The notes under the pieces were generated by a model that did not search any database, was not told the DNA's origin, and was given only the letters and a program-made list of their open reading frames with translations. Positions 26,901 through 35,171 of a stretch of DNA of 64,000 nucleotides are shown here, one piece after another (the first letter of the stretch is position 1; each line of letters opens with the position of its first letter). The position numbers and the translations under genes were made by a program. This DNA is from HXMU1420-13 sp965601825 (GTDB lineage: Bacteria > Bacteroidota > Rhodothermia > Balneolales > Balneolaceae): assembly GCA_965601825.1 (NCBI GenBank), contig OZ271839.1, positions 3,348,001 to 3,412,000 of the forward strand, in the 5' to 3' direction.

Positions 26901-29005
26901 TAAAACATGCTATTCATATTAGTTACTGAGCTCACATCCCAACTCCCAATGGGTTGATCAAAAGCACTAGCATTATAAAACATGCTAATCATATCGGTGA
27001 CCTTACTTACGTTCCAGTTCCCTAAAGATTGGTTAAAGGCGCTTGCATTTGAAAACATAGAACCCATTTCTGTAACGGAACCAACATTCCAATTGTCTAA
27101 AGACTGATTAAAGGTACTAGCACTACTAAACATGCTACTCATATTAGTAACTGCGCTCACATTCCAATTGTTTAAAGGTTGATTAAAAGAGGTAGCGCTG
27201 GAAAACATCGAGCTCATATTAGTAACTGCGCTCACATTCCAATTGTTTAAAGGTTGATTAAAAGAGGTAGCGCTGGAAAACATTGCTCCCATATCAGTGA
27301 CGGAGCTTACATCCCAATTATTTAGTGATTGATTAAAGGTGGTAGCACTGGAAAACATAACTCCCATTTCTGTGACGGAACTTACATCCCAATTGCCAAT
27401 ATCCTGATTAAATGAACTAGCCACACCAAATGTGCCTGTCATATCAGTAACGGAACTTACATCCCAATTACCAATATCCTGATTAAATAATGATGCGCCT
27501 AAAAACATCAAACTCATATCTGATACAGAACTTAAGTCCCATGATCCAATATCTTGATTAAAAGAAGATGCTAATAAAAACATAGAACCCATATCTGTAA
27601 CCGAACTCACATCCCAGCTGCCGATATCTTGGTTAAAGCTAGTTTTTTGATAGAATAAACTATCCATCTTTGTTACCAAACTAGTACAAACATTTGTGAC
27701 GCTTTTACCAGTTTCAATTCGAACCTTTAAACTATCCAGGCTTAGGGCTTTATAAGTCACCCCAGCTACTTCACCTGTATCATCAAAAGATGCATTTTTA
27801 CAGGTAATTGTGTTTCCATTTTCAGCCAACTGAAATAATGTAGGTATTGAAATTGGAACTATTCCAAACCCATCTAAGGCTTGCAGTTCCGGGTATTCAC
27901 TGGCTGCAATTTGCCAGGTATCAGTGAAGTCCCAATTCGTAAATGTGGCTTGCATCTGCATTTCAGCAGTGGTTTTTCCCGTAGCGCCACCACTACTCGT
28001 TGCTTGTCCCGTAGATTGAGTATCCCAGTAACTTTCGGTAATTGTATTACCAGACATGTCTAAAGAAAAGTCATCGGCCAAACCAACTAAACCACCTAGG
28101 TTTGTGGCCCCTGAATTCACAACTACCAACCCAGTAGCATACGATCTTTCAATGTCAACAGCACCGAAAATACCACCTGCAAGACCTCCAACATCCGTAA
28201 ATCCATTAACAGATCCCGTTGCATAGCTATTTGAAATAGTCGATTTGGTGTTCCCATCTAATCCGGCAGCTGCACCAACAAGTCCCCCAACCTGACCTCC
28301 AAAACCTGAAGTCTCAGTTACTGCTCCCGATGCATAACTCCCGGTTATACTTCCACCTTCCATATAACCAACTAAACCACCGTAATAAGCAAAACCACTA
28401 TTACCAACTACCGTAGCCGAAGAGTAAGAATCGATTACATTGGTTTGTTGTTGGTAGCCAATTAGTCCACCCACTACGTCGCCACCGTTAACTACACCTA
28501 TACTAAAAGTGGAGTCAATTGTAGCCCCGGTCTCAGCAAAACCAACCAAGGCCCCTACATTCGTACCCCCAGTGATATTTACATCTGCAAGTCCTAGTTG
28601 TTTAATTACCCCATTATTTCCAACGTATTTGAATAATCCAACACCCGCACTATCGGCCTGATTCATGAACAAGCCAAAGATGGTGTACCCATCACCATCA
28701 AAAGTTCCTGTAAACGTAATGGTTGTAACATTGGCAAAATCATCAGCGCCAATCGCAACCCAGCCGATTCCATTGTTCCAGTATGCTCCGCTTGGTGTAC
28801 TTGTAGCATCAGCCATGTCAATACTGTTGGTCATTTTAAAATGACTAGTCAGGTGATTCCGGACATTATCTAAATCCGCAGGAGTTGAGACCAGATAGGG
28901 ATCGTTTGAAGTACCGGATCCCCCGGAAAACTGAGCCTGAAGGTTAGTAGATAGGATTAACAGAGCACAAAATGCCCATGAGAAGAGACGAAGTTTGGCC
29001 AACAT
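23909..29005 (-). CDS. Giant BspA-like leucine-rich repeat surface protein with T9SS sorting domain
   Basis: 1698 residues. Signal peptide (1-24); a GLUG-type repeat region (~30-350) with many G-G-L-V-G and S-Y-A-T-G units; a cap with paired Cys (T-I-T-C-K, T-N-V-C-T-S); 23 tandem ~25-residue DUF285/BspA repeats (consensus F-N-Q-P-I-G-N-W-D-V-S-S-V-T-N-M-x-x-M-F) at 25916-27637; a carbohydrate-binding-like beta sandwich; a second cap and six more repeats (24695-25144); a second CBM-like sandwich (E-N-P-G-P-W-G-V-N-F); and a type A sorting domain (Q-N-Y-P-N-P-F-N-P-S-T-N-I ... I-I-R-R-M-M-L-I-K). BspA-type repeats mediate adhesion to proteins or cells; the lectin-like modules suggest glycan binding. 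Predicted type IX export to the surface. Flanked by duplicated terminators, so expressed alone. Confidence 0.92.
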   Translation of the reverse strand: MLAKLRLFSWAFCALLILSTNLQAQFSGGSGTSNDPYLVSTPADLDNVRNHLTSHFKMTNSIDMADATSTPSGAYWNNGIGWVAIGADDFANVTTITFTGTFDGDGYTIFGLFMNQADSAGVGLFKYVGNNGVIKQLGLADVNITGGTNVGALVGFAETGATIDSTFSIGVVNGGDVVGGLIGYQQQTNVIDSYSSATVVGNSGFAYYGGLVGYMEGGSITGSYASGAVTETSGFGGQVGGLVGAAAGLDGNTKSTISNSYATGSVNGFTDVGGLAGGIFGAVDIERSYATGLVVVNSGATNLGGLVGLADDFSLDMSGNTITESYWDTQSTGQATSSGGATGKTTAEMQMQATFTNWDFTDTWQIAASEYPELQALDGFGIVPISIPTLFQLAENGNTITCKNASFDDTGEVAGVTYKALSLDSLKVRIETGKSVTNVCTSLVTKMDSLFYQKTSFNQDIGSWDVSSVTDMGSMFLLASSFNQDIGSWDLSSVSDMSLMFLGASLFNQDIGNWDVSSVTDMTGTFGVASSFNQDIGNWDVSSVTEMGVMFSSATTFNQSLNNWDVSSVTDMGAMFSSATSFNQPLNNWNVSAVTNMSSMFSSATSFNQPLNNWNVSAVTNMSSMFSSASTFNQSLDNWNVGSVTEMGSMFSNASAFNQSLGNWNVSKVTDMISMFYNASAFDQPIGSWDVSSVTNMNSMFYGAAAFNQSIGNWNVSKVTEMASMFYNASAFDQPIGSWDVGLVTNMSGMFINAHAFNQPIGNWNVSSVLYMSQMFLSASSFNQSLSGWNVSKVEFMSQMFSGAIDFNQNINSWDVSSVKSMEKMFYQISNFDQPLGSWDVSSVTNMSEMFYGTSFNQPIGNWDVSSVTDMSGLFNSNLSFDQDISTWNVSLVTNMESMFAVARSFNQDISNWDVSSVTSMYNMFSSASVFNQDISNWNVSEVTNMTSMFFDADAFNQPIGNWDVSSVTNMSAMFTGANAFNQPIGNWDVSSVTSMIRMFESATLFNQDLTGWCVTTITEEPDRFSDSSALIEANKPVWGTCPVGSGAGNTTLIEDFNLFSSVDGWTQAGDASARPEEVTFEHVASGGVESSGSMRWGGTNSNGDSGRAYIVEKAFNGIDFGGATDVEITVAVRSEALTAANVSALTNIGGNIVNKPSLNSEGLTNTEFTTFTFEHSGISEQANAVLIQFNVAAGGAQGNGGTILIDDITLKIAEPEVESPFKLADNGVTITCKGAQLNDTGVVAGITYKALSEDSLRARVNAGQDVTNVCTSFVTDLSELFNNKGSFNQDISTWDVSSVESMFATFSNATAFNADITNWDVSLVESMTLAFSDARSFNSNIGNWDVSSVIEMGLMLENAVEFNQNISEWDVSSVVIMERMFIGARNFNQDIGEWNVSSVITMDRMFTGAESFNQDLSGWCVEKITSKPFAFDSNTGFQDQVERQPQWGTCPVQLGDNLLTNGDFEAENPGPWGVNFSFGLVPILEEDGNKFFIWDVLTAGDASAVELRQQVQITEGETYTLIFDGTSAFDGRSMLVGLRSPSADAMQEVELTSTTQKFTLELTATNFDIQNTGVYFEMGADTGIVKIDNVELYEGTITSNETDELEEIIPAEISLAQNYPNPFNPSTNIQFDLVEAGNVTLEVYDMMGRKVSTLVDGFKSAGRHYATFQAGNLASGTYFYRLVTPSTSIIRRMMLIK
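24695..25144 (-). repeat. Six BspA/DUF285 repeats, second block
   Basis: Six in-frame 75-base units encoding F-N-x-x-I-x-x-W-D-V-S-S-V repeats, ending in a Trp-Cys unit (G-W-C-V-E-K-I-T). It is preceded by a cap closely similar to that of the larger block, so cap plus repeats were duplicated as a module. Confidence 0.9.
25916..27637 (-). repeat. Twenty-three BspA/DUF285 repeats, first block
   Basis: 23 in-frame units of 75 bases (one of 72), each encoding a ~25-residue BspA leucine-rich repeat. The last unit has the terminal G-W-C-V form also seen at the end of the second block. Confidence 0.93.
27138..27283 (-). repeat. Perfect 71-base tandem duplication inside the BspA repeats
   Basis: 27138-27208 and 27213-27283 are identical over 71 bases with a 75-base period, while other units differ at many silent and coding sites. 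This marks a recent unit duplication or gene conversion. Confidence 0.92.
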
Positions 29006-29064
29006 TTGATAGCGTAATTAGTTTGAAAAAGCGAAATGAAAATAGTTGGCGAAACCTAAAAATC

Positions 29065-29107
29065 AAAAAATAAAAAACCCCGATCCACACTGTGAACCGG
29101 GGTTTAA
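29065..29107 (-). terminator. Intrinsic terminator after groEL
   Basis: Hairpin AAACCCCG...CGGGGTTT (29075-29105) with a U-tract on the minus strand (GGGTTTTTTATTTTTTG). It is the same sequence as the terminator at 23856-23885 apart from one C. Confidence 0.85.
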
Positions 29108-29125
29108 AATTTGACGGGGATGATC

Positions 29126-30769
29126 TTACATCATTCCACCCATACCGCCCATACCGCCCATGTCTGGCATAGCCGGCATTGCAGCACCTTTGTCTTCTGG
29201 CTTTTCAGAAACAACTGCTTCAGTTGTTAGCAATAATCCTGCAACAGAAGCTGCATTTTGAAGTGCAGTTCTAGTCACTTTAGTTGGATCAATTACACCA
29301 GCTTTTACTAAGTCTTCGTACACTTCAGTACGTGCATTGTATCCGAAAGCACCTTTACCTTCGTATACTTTTTGTACTACGATAGCACCTTCGATACCAG
29401 CATTGTTACTGATGGTTCTTAATGGAGCTTCAACCGCCTTACGGATGATATCGAAACCAACTTTCTCGTCAGCATTGTCAGCTTCAAGTGCATCAACAGC
29501 TGCAACTGTTCTAAGAAGAGCAACCCCACCACCAGGTACGATTCCTTCTTCAACAGCAGCGCGAGTCGCATGAAGTGCATCTTCAACACGAGCTTTCTTT
29601 TCTTTCATTTCTACTTCAGAAGCAGCACCAATATAAAGTACAGCAACACCACCGCTTAACTTAGCTAAACGCTCTTGTAGTTTTTCGCGATCGTAGTCAG
29701 AAGTAGTAGTCTCGATTTGAGACTTGATTTGATTTACACGAGCTGTAATGTCATCAGCAGAACCGGCGCCATCAACAACAGTAGTATTGTCTTTGTCGAT
29801 TGTTACGCTAGCAGCCTGACCTAAGAAGTCTAAAGTAGCGTTTTCGAGTTTGTAACCACGCTCTTCAGAGATCACAGTACCGCCAGTTAGAATCGCGATA
29901 TCTTCTAACATAGCTTTTCTTCTGTCACCAAAACCAGGAGCCTTAACAGCTGCGATTTTAAGAGAACCACGAAGTTTGTTTACTACTAAAGTAGCAAGCG
30001 CTTCACCTTCCACATCTTCAGCGATGATAAGAAGTGGCTTTCCGGTTTGAACAACTTTCTCAAGTACCGGAAGAAGATCTTTCATGTTTGAAATCTTCTT
30101 GTCGAAGATCAAAATGTATGGATCTTCAAGAACTGCAGTCATTTTCTCTGAGTCTGTAACAAAGTATGGAGAAAGGTAACCACGATCGAACTGCATACCT
30201 TCTACGGTATCAAGTGTAGTATCAGTTCCTTTTGCTTCTTCAACAGTGATTACACCGTCTTTTCCAACTTTTTCCATTGCATCAGCAATCAAGTTACCGA
30301 TGAATTCGTCGTTGTTTGCAGAAATAGTACCAACCTGAGCAATTTCGTTTCTGTCATCGATTTCTTCGCTTAACTCAGCTAAAGAAGCAACAATAGCAGT
30401 TACTGCTTTGTCGATACCACGTTTTAGGTCCATTGGGTTTGCACCGGCAGTTACGTTTTTCAAACCTGCAGATACAATAGCTTGAGCTAATACAGTTGCA
30501 GTAGTAGTACCGTCACCTGCGTTATCAGAAGTTTTGGAAGCAACTTCTTTAACCATCTGCGCTCCCATGTTTTCTACTTTATCATCAAGCTCGATTTCTT
30601 TAGCTACAGTAACACCGTCTTTTGTTACGTTAGGTGCTCCAAATGACTTTTCGATTACAACATTACGTCCACGAGGGCCAAGCGTAACTTTTACCGCATC
30701 GGCAAGCTTGTCAACACCTCTCTTTAAAGCGTCACGAGCTTCAATATCGTAGTGAACTAATTTTGACAT
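29126..30769 (-). CDS. groL: Chaperonin GroEL (Hsp60)
   Basis: 547 residues, full length. Forms the 14-mer folding chamber that works with GroES in the cytoplasm, using ATP. Nearly every GroEL landmark is visible: the N-terminal G-P-R-G-R-N-V-V-I, D-G-T-T-T-A-T-V-L ATP loop, L-L-I-I-A-E-D-V-E-G-E-A-L, A-A-V-E-E-G-I-V-P-G-G-G, and the C-terminal G-G-M-G-G-M-G-G-M-M tail. Second gene of the groES-groEL operon, 54 bases after groES, with a strong terminator after it. Confidence 0.99.
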   Translation of the reverse strand: MSKLVHYDIEARDALKRGVDKLADAVKVTLGPRGRNVVIEKSFGAPNVTKDGVTVAKEIELDDKVENMGAQMVKEVASKTSDNAGDGTTTATVLAQAIVSAGLKNVTAGANPMDLKRGIDKAVTAIVASLAELSEEIDDRNEIAQVGTISANNDEFIGNLIADAMEKVGKDGVITVEEAKGTDTTLDTVEGMQFDRGYLSPYFVTDSEKMTAVLEDPYILIFDKKISNMKDLLPVLEKVVQTGKPLLIIAEDVEGEALATLVVNKLRGSLKIAAVKAPGFGDRRKAMLEDIAILTGGTVISEERGYKLENATLDFLGQAASVTIDKDNTTVVDGAGSADDITARVNQIKSQIETTTSDYDREKLQERLAKLSGGVAVLYIGAASEVEMKEKKARVEDALHATRAAVEEGIVPGGGVALLRTVAAVDALEADNADEKVGFDIIRKAVEAPLRTISNNAGIEGAIVVQKVYEGKGAFGYNARTEVYEDLVKAGVIDPTKVTRTALQNAASVAGLLLTTEAVVSEKPEDKGAAMPAMPDMGGMGGMGGMM

Positions 30770-30823
30770 AGTTTTCTATCCGTTAATTAATTTTGTTTTG
30801 ATTTAAAATGATGGGAGTCGTGG

Positions 30824-31111
30824 TTAGGCAAGAATTCCCACGATGTCAGATTCACGCATGATTAGATACTCGTTTCCATCCACAGAAACTTCAGTACCAG
30901 CGTATTTGCCGTAAAGTACTTTGTCCCCTTCTTTAACGGTCATATCAATTTTATTGCCGTTTTCAACTTTTCCGGGACCTACTGCAACTACTGTACCTTG
31001 TTGCGGTTTTTCTTTAGCTGTATCAGGAATGTACAGACCAGAGCTGGTTACTTCTTCAGCTACGTCCGCTTGAACAAGAACGCGGTCGCCTAAAGGTTTA
31101 ATGCTAGCCAT
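30824..31111 (-). CDS. groS: Co-chaperonin GroES
   Basis: 95 residues, normal length. Caps the GroEL ring. Typical segments: K-P-L-G-D-R-V-L-V at the N-terminus, a mobile loop E-E-V-T-S-S-G-L-Y-I-P-D, G-T-V-V-A-V-G-P-G and G-D-K-V-L-Y-G-K-Y-A-G-T-E-V. Good Shine-Dalgarno AAAAGGAG about 9 bases before the ATG. The upstream region has an inverted repeat (31162-31175) but not the CIRCE element, so heat-shock control is probably not by HrcA. Confidence 0.99.
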   Translation of the reverse strand: MASIKPLGDRVLVQADVAEEVTSSGLYIPDTAKEKPQQGTVVAVGPGKVENGNKIDMTVKEGDKVLYGKYAGTEVSVDGNEYLIMRESDIVGILA

Positions 31112-31161
31112 AGGTTATGACTCCTTTTGATTTTTGATTGATTGTTATTGTTGAATTCTTG

Positions 31162-31175
31162 TGAGCTAGTGCTCA
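31162..31175. promoter_or_regulatory. Inverted repeat upstream of groES
   Basis: TGAGC-TAGT-GCTCA, a perfect 5-bp inverted repeat ~50 bases before the groES start. It could be an operator, but it does not match CIRCE and may be chance. Confidence 0.3.
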
Positions 31176-31214
31176 ATATTTTTCTGCCTAGCCAAAAGCA
31201 AAGTCCGTACCAAA

Positions 31215-32021
31215 TCATTCCGAAAAGTGGTTGCGCTCCATCCATTCTGCCAAGTCTGCATATATGGCAGGCTCCCAATTCTCAGCTCTTTGGTCAAAAT
31301 CAAAACCATCGGGTTTTGAGTCGCCAAATATAGGCTTTAATGCATTAGAAAGCTTCTTTCTTCGTTGATTAAAGGCAGTTCTTACTACTTTTTTCAAAGA
31401 GTTGTCTGAATAGGAAAGTGCAGGTTTATCAAAGGTTAGCCTAATGACCGAGCTCATCACTTTTGGAGGTGGGGAAAATGAATTCGGTGAAACATCAAAT
31501 AGCATTTTCGGGGAACTCATTAATTGGGTTTGAACACTTAGAATCCCATACTCTTTGGAATGCGGAACAGCTACTAGTCTTTGAGCAACTTCTTTCTGCA
31601 TCATAAAAATAGCTTCTGAAAAAAGATGACGTGATTCCAGGACGCTAAATAATATTGGTGAAGTGATGTAATATGGAAGATTTCCAACAATGATTGTTTT
31701 ACCTGACTTAGAAACCAGCTCATTCCAATCAACTTTAAGTACATCGGATTGGTGGATTTTCAACTCCGGCAGTTCTTCTCTTAAAACCTGAATGGCTCGC
31801 TCGTCAACTTCAATCGCATGAACATCCTGATGGGATTTCATCAACCAACGCGTTAATGCGCCGGTACCTGGACCAATTTCTATAATTCGGTCGCCTTCAT
31901 CCGCCTGAACAGAATCCAGAATTTTGGCGATTATGTTGTTGTCAGTTAAAAAATGCTGACCTAAACTTTTCTTTGTTTTGAAAGACACCGATTTATCTTT
32001 TTCCCAAAGATAGGGAATCAA
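31215..32021 (-). CDS. rsmA: 16S rRNA dimethyladenosine transferase RsmA (KsgA)
   Basis: 268 residues from the ATG at 32021. Dimethylates two adjacent adenines near the 3' end of 16S rRNA using S-adenosylmethionine. Motifs: K-K-S-L-G-Q-H-F-L, I-I-E-I-G-P-G-T-G-A-L-T (SAM site) and the catalytic N-L-P-Y-Y-I, followed by a C-terminal helical domain with F-N-Q-R-R-K-K-L-S-N-A-L. A GTG at 31988 (V-S-F-K-T-K-K) is an alternative and possibly truer start, because a perfect TATCTTTG promoter box (minus strand, 32012-32005) lies inside the longer reading frame and would put the transcript start just before that GTG. Confidence 0.96.
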   Translation of the reverse strand: MIPYLWEKDKSVSFKTKKSLGQHFLTDNNIIAKILDSVQADEGDRIIEIGPGTGALTRWLMKSHQDVHAIEVDERAIQVLREELPELKIHQSDVLKVDWNELVSKSGKTIIVGNLPYYITSPILFSVLESRHLFSEAIFMMQKEVAQRLVAVPHSKEYGILSVQTQLMSSPKMLFDVSPNSFSPPPKVMSSVIRLTFDKPALSYSDNSLKKVVRTAFNQRRKKLSNALKPIFGDSKPDGFDFDQRAENWEPAIYADLAEWMERNHFSE

Positions 32022-32042
32022 GAATCAGAATTCGCTAAAACA

Positions 32043-32087
32043 GTATGCAAAAAAGCCCCTTTCGACATCCCTACGAAAGAGGCTTTA
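32043..32087 (-). terminator. Intrinsic terminator of the Usp gene
   Basis: AAAGCCCCTTTCG / CGAAAGAGGCTTT (32052-32086), a ~12-bp stem; on the minus strand it is followed by a U-run (CTTTTTTGC), stopping transcripts from the Usp gene before rsmA. Confidence 0.85.
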
Positions 32088-32132
32088 CTGAGTAGAGTTT
32101 TCTAGCCAACCAATGGAGTTAATCCTGGCAGA

Positions 32133-33122
32133 CTACTCAACGGGTTCTTCTAAAAACTGTGGTCTAACAGTTAATAATGGAACTTCTAGTTGTCGAGATA
32201 CTTGTTCGGCAGTTGAGCCAATAAATACTCTCGCCAAACCGGTTCTGCCATGTGTACTCATCACAACAAGGTCTGCAGATGAATTTGCAAAATCAGTGAT
32301 TTCTCTGTGTGCTGAAATTCCCTTAACAACTTTGGTATGCATTTCAACAGATATCACATTATCTCCATCTGTAGAAACCAGTACATCTTCAAAAGTAACT
32401 CCGGTTCTGTGAATATCGATATGATAGTTTTCGTGTTTTTCGAAGTATTCTATCAAACGATTAATTAGGTTTTCATAAATGCCTTCTTCACTAATTGTAG
32501 TTGGCACATATGGAACCATGTCACTTCCGGCAGAATAAAGTTCGATCACATTGTATAGAACAATTTTTGCATTGAACTCTTTTGCAAGTTCAAAAGCAGG
32601 AAGAACTGAGAAATAAGAGCAATCACTGAAATCAATCGGTACCATAATGGTATGAATATTATTCTCAGTAATGGCATCATCAACAGACAATACCGGAACA
32701 TGGCTGAATCGAATCACTTTTTCAGTGGTTCCACCCATCATATGAATGGTATTGTGTGCACCTTTAGATGACATTAATACCAAGTCGTAATTTCCGGAAT
32801 TAGCTTGATTTACAATTGCCTCAGAAGCTCTTCTCTCAACGTTTGTAATCAGGCTTCCACGGTATTCTTTCTTGATATATTTTTCAGCTAAAGCTTCTAG
32901 TTGTTCCTGTGCTCTTTCCAGACAGTGTGGATATAGGTGTTTCTCAATTGAGAATGGGACTCCTAGTGGATCCATGCTTTCATGGAAATATTTCATCATA
33001 GGTACAGTGTGGATGAGATCGACGGTGCAACCGAAGAAATCAACCATTGAGCCTGCAACTTCTATTGCTTTTTCTGATCGTTCAGAAAAGTCAGTAGGAA
33101 CTAATATATGCTGAACTTTCAT
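32133..33122 (-). CDS. Universal stress protein with two UspA domains
   Basis: 329 residues made of two fused UspA alpha/beta domains (about 1-150 and 160-320). The first begins V-Q-H-I-L-V-P-T-D-F-S-E-R-S and ends with V-L-M-S-S-K-G-A-H and S-H-V-P-V-L-S-V. The second begins H-T-I-M-V-P-I-D-F-S-D-C-S and ends L-V-V-M-S-T-H-G-R-T-G-L-A-R, with the ATP-type G-x(2)-G-x(9)-G pattern partly kept. Tandem Usp proteins act as cytoplasmic stress or nucleotide-binding factors. GGAGG precedes the start at a good distance. Monocistronic with its own terminator. Confidence 0.95.
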   Translation of the reverse strand: MKVQHILVPTDFSERSEKAIEVAGSMVDFFGCTVDLIHTVPMMKYFHESMDPLGVPFSIEKHLYPHCLERAQEQLEALAEKYIKKEYRGSLITNVERRASEAIVNQANSGNYDLVLMSSKGAHNTIHMMGGTTEKVIRFSHVPVLSVDDAITENNIHTIMVPIDFSDCSYFSVLPAFELAKEFNAKIVLYNVIELYSAGSDMVPYVPTTISEEGIYENLINRLIEYFEKHENYHIDIHRTGVTFEDVLVSTDGDNVISVEMHTKVVKGISAHREITDFANSSADLVVMSTHGRTGLARVFIGSTAEQVSRQLEVPLLTVRPQFLEEPVE

Positions 33123-33201
33123 GACTAACCTCCATTATTGATTGGACTTCTCGCACTTTAAAAGTGTAAAGAAAACATGAAGGAAACATGAAGATGAAGC
33201 T

Positions 33202-33266
33202 CAATATCCAATATCCAACACTCAATATTCAAATGAACATTGATCAATCGTTGTTGAATATTATTG
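33202..33266. repeat. AT-rich dispersed repeat, family C (copy 2)
   Basis: CAATATCCAATATCCAACA on the left and TGTTGAATATTATTG on the right form an imperfect inverted repeat. Similar text lies at 281-320 and 47452-47480. It fills most of the gap between the Usp and DUF368 genes. Confidence 0.45.
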
Positions 33267-33271
33267 ACGGT

Positions 33272-34393
33272 TTACTCCTTTTTCTCTCTTAGTCTATCCA
33301 ATCCACCTACAAGTCCCAGACCTAGAACCATCCCAATAATACCACCCCAAACATTTGGTGCATCATCTTCTCTGGCTCCAATACTTCCGGGGATGTATGG
33401 TTCACTGTGAATTAACTTTTTCTTGATTGTTAGGACTTCAATACCCTCTTCGGTAGTCTCACCTAGTCTATTAAACTCTGGTAAATTTTCATTTGGATTA
33501 TTTCGGAGTTCAATTACTCTTTCATCAGTTAAACTAACAACTTCTGTTTCTCGAACTTGCTCCACATAATCTCTGTGCTGATATGGCCAGATTACGAATA
33601 AAGAACCCACCATAAATCCGATTAACACGGCAATAGTCTGAGAATGAAACCTTTTCAATAACCAGGATAAAAATCTTGAAAAAGCAGCAATTCCTACAAT
33701 TGTTCCAAGTGTAAATGGCAGAATATTTATGATTCCAGAAATTGGATCTCCACCCCAAATTAATGCAATATTTGAAAGTATGTATTCATACTTACGCATT
33801 ATTAAAAGTAGGTATGAACCAGAGATTCCGGGCAGAATCATTGCACTAATTGAGATCATCCCAGTTAAAAATACAAATGCAGGGTGATCAGGTGTATCGG
33901 TTGGGACTAGCGTTACAATCCAAAGTCCAATTCCAAGTCCGCCTAATAGCGATAAGCCTTCTTTCCAGCGAAATTGCGATTGCTCTTTTATGAGTATGTA
34001 AATTGATCCTACAATCAACCCGAAAAATAGCCCATAAACGATTTCCGGATGCGTAAACATATAAATCTGCAAAGGAACAACAGTTGTAAAAAACACGCCC
34101 GCACTTAATATCCCAGCTAACAAAGGAACTAGAAAAAGCCAGTGTAATTCATCAAATGCAGATTTGAACTTAAATTTTGCAAGGCTCTTTAAAAATCTTG
34201 CATCCACACTCTTAATCGCATTAAGCAGCCTTTCATAGATATCAAGAATAAGTGCCATGGTACCACCACTAACACCCGGCACTATATCTGCAGATCCCAT
34301 CAAGAAACCTTTTATGCCTAAAATAGGTGTTTCTCTGACTGTCGTCTCGTCTCGATTAGACGACTCAATTTCTTCTTTTTCCTCTATTTCCAT
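33272..34393 (-). CDS. DUF368 family polyprenyl-phosphate transporter (PopT-like)
   Basis: 373 residues, about 8-10 membrane helices. Signature A-D-I-V-P-G-V-S-G-G-T-M-A at the first helix and M-I-L-P-G-I-S-G-S-Y-L-L in the second half are the inverted-repeat motifs of DUF368 proteins. Members of this family were shown to help return undecaprenyl phosphate across the inner membrane for wall synthesis. A charged ~65-residue segment before the last helix (R-E-T-E-V-V-S-L-T ... G-A-R-E-D-D-A-P) is probably an extramembrane loop. It overlaps the upstream pcm gene by 10 bases, so the two are co-transcribed. Confidence 0.9.
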   Translation of the reverse strand: MEIEEKEEIESSNRDETTVRETPILGIKGFLMGSADIVPGVSGGTMALILDIYERLLNAIKSVDARFLKSLAKFKFKSAFDELHWLFLVPLLAGILSAGVFFTTVVPLQIYMFTHPEIVYGLFFGLIVGSIYILIKEQSQFRWKEGLSLLGGLGIGLWIVTLVPTDTPDHPAFVFLTGMISISAMILPGISGSYLLLIMRKYEYILSNIALIWGGDPISGIINILPFTLGTIVGIAAFSRFLSWLLKRFHSQTIAVLIGFMVGSLFVIWPYQHRDYVEQVRETEVVSLTDERVIELRNNPNENLPEFNRLGETTEEGIEVLTIKKKLIHSEPYIPGSIGAREDDAPNVWGGIIGMVLGLGLVGGLDRLREKKE

Positions 34394-35031
34394 CCTTTCT
34401 CGCCAATTAATGGCACAAATTTAAAATTATCGAATTCTTCTTGATGATATTCTGTCTCAGAAACTCTAGTAATTCGAAGCATTAATTGCTTTTTTTCGTC
34501 ACCAACAGGTATTACTAATTTTCCACCGATGTTCAACTGGGCTATTAAATCTTGAGGAACAACCGGAGCGCCCGCGGTAACCACAATGCCGTCGTACGGT
34601 GCATAAGTGCTCCAACCCAACGTTCCATCACCTGCTTTTAGCATTGCTCGATAACCTTGTGCCTGAAGTGCTTTCTTTGCCTGATGATACAATTCATTAT
34701 GTCGTTCAACACTATATACAGTAGCGCCCATTTCACACAAAACCATACATTGATAACTTGAACCTGTTCCGATTTCTAGAATTTTATTTCCTTTTTGGAT
34801 TTCAAGTAGTTCAGTTTGGCGTGCCACTGTGTAAGGTTGAGAAATGGTCTGACCGAGTGCAATAGGTAATGCAGTATCTTCATACGCTTTATGATGAAGA
34901 CCAGAATCGATTAACGTATGGCGTGGAATTTTACCAATTGCCATAAGCACCCTTTCATCTTCAATTCCTTTTTCTCGAAGGGTTTCAACTAATTTTTGTC
35001 TTGGTCGAGCAAAACGTCGGTTATCGAGCAA
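34384..35031 (-). CDS. pcm: Protein-L-isoaspartate O-methyltransferase
   Basis: 215 residues. Methylates isoaspartyl residues in aged proteins with SAM to start their repair. Motifs: A-L-G-Q-T-I-S-Q-P-Y-T-V-A-R, the SAM loop I-L-E-I-G-T-G-S-S-Y-Q, Y-S-V-E-R and I-V-V-T-A-G-A-P. Start is TTG at 35031, favoured by AAGGAA just upstream and by the conserved N-terminal R-x-x-L-V-E-T-L-R-x-K-G-I. It overlaps the DUF368 gene by 10 bases. Confidence 0.95.
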   Translation of the reverse strand: MLDNRRFARPRQKLVETLREKGIEDERVLMAIGKIPRHTLIDSGLHHKAYEDTALPIALGQTISQPYTVARQTELLEIQKGNKILEIGTGSSYQCMVLCEMGATVYSVERHNELYHQAKKALQAQGYRAMLKAGDGTLGWSTYAPYDGIVVTAGAPVVPQDLIAQLNIGGKLVIPVGDEKKQLMLRITRVSETEYHQEEFDNFKFVPLIGEKGWK

Positions 35032-35171
35032 GTTCCTTAATGTTTAGTGATTTTCGAATGCACAAGTATAGCCAACTTTGAAATGAATTAGGATTATGAT
35101 TTCGACTATTTAGTATTCTTCTAAATTTCCAATAAAGCTTTCAGAATTCGATTGAATTCCTACCTTCTGGC

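Noticed and set aside
24695..27637. Regular ~75-base repeats that could suggest a CRISPR array
   Set aside because: The units are in frame, encode BspA-type protein repeats, differ along their whole length and have no spacer pattern.
31112..31214. Possible CIRCE element before groES
   Set aside because: The inverted repeat TGAGC-TAGT-GCTCA is short and does not match TTAGCACTC-N9-GAGTGCTAA.
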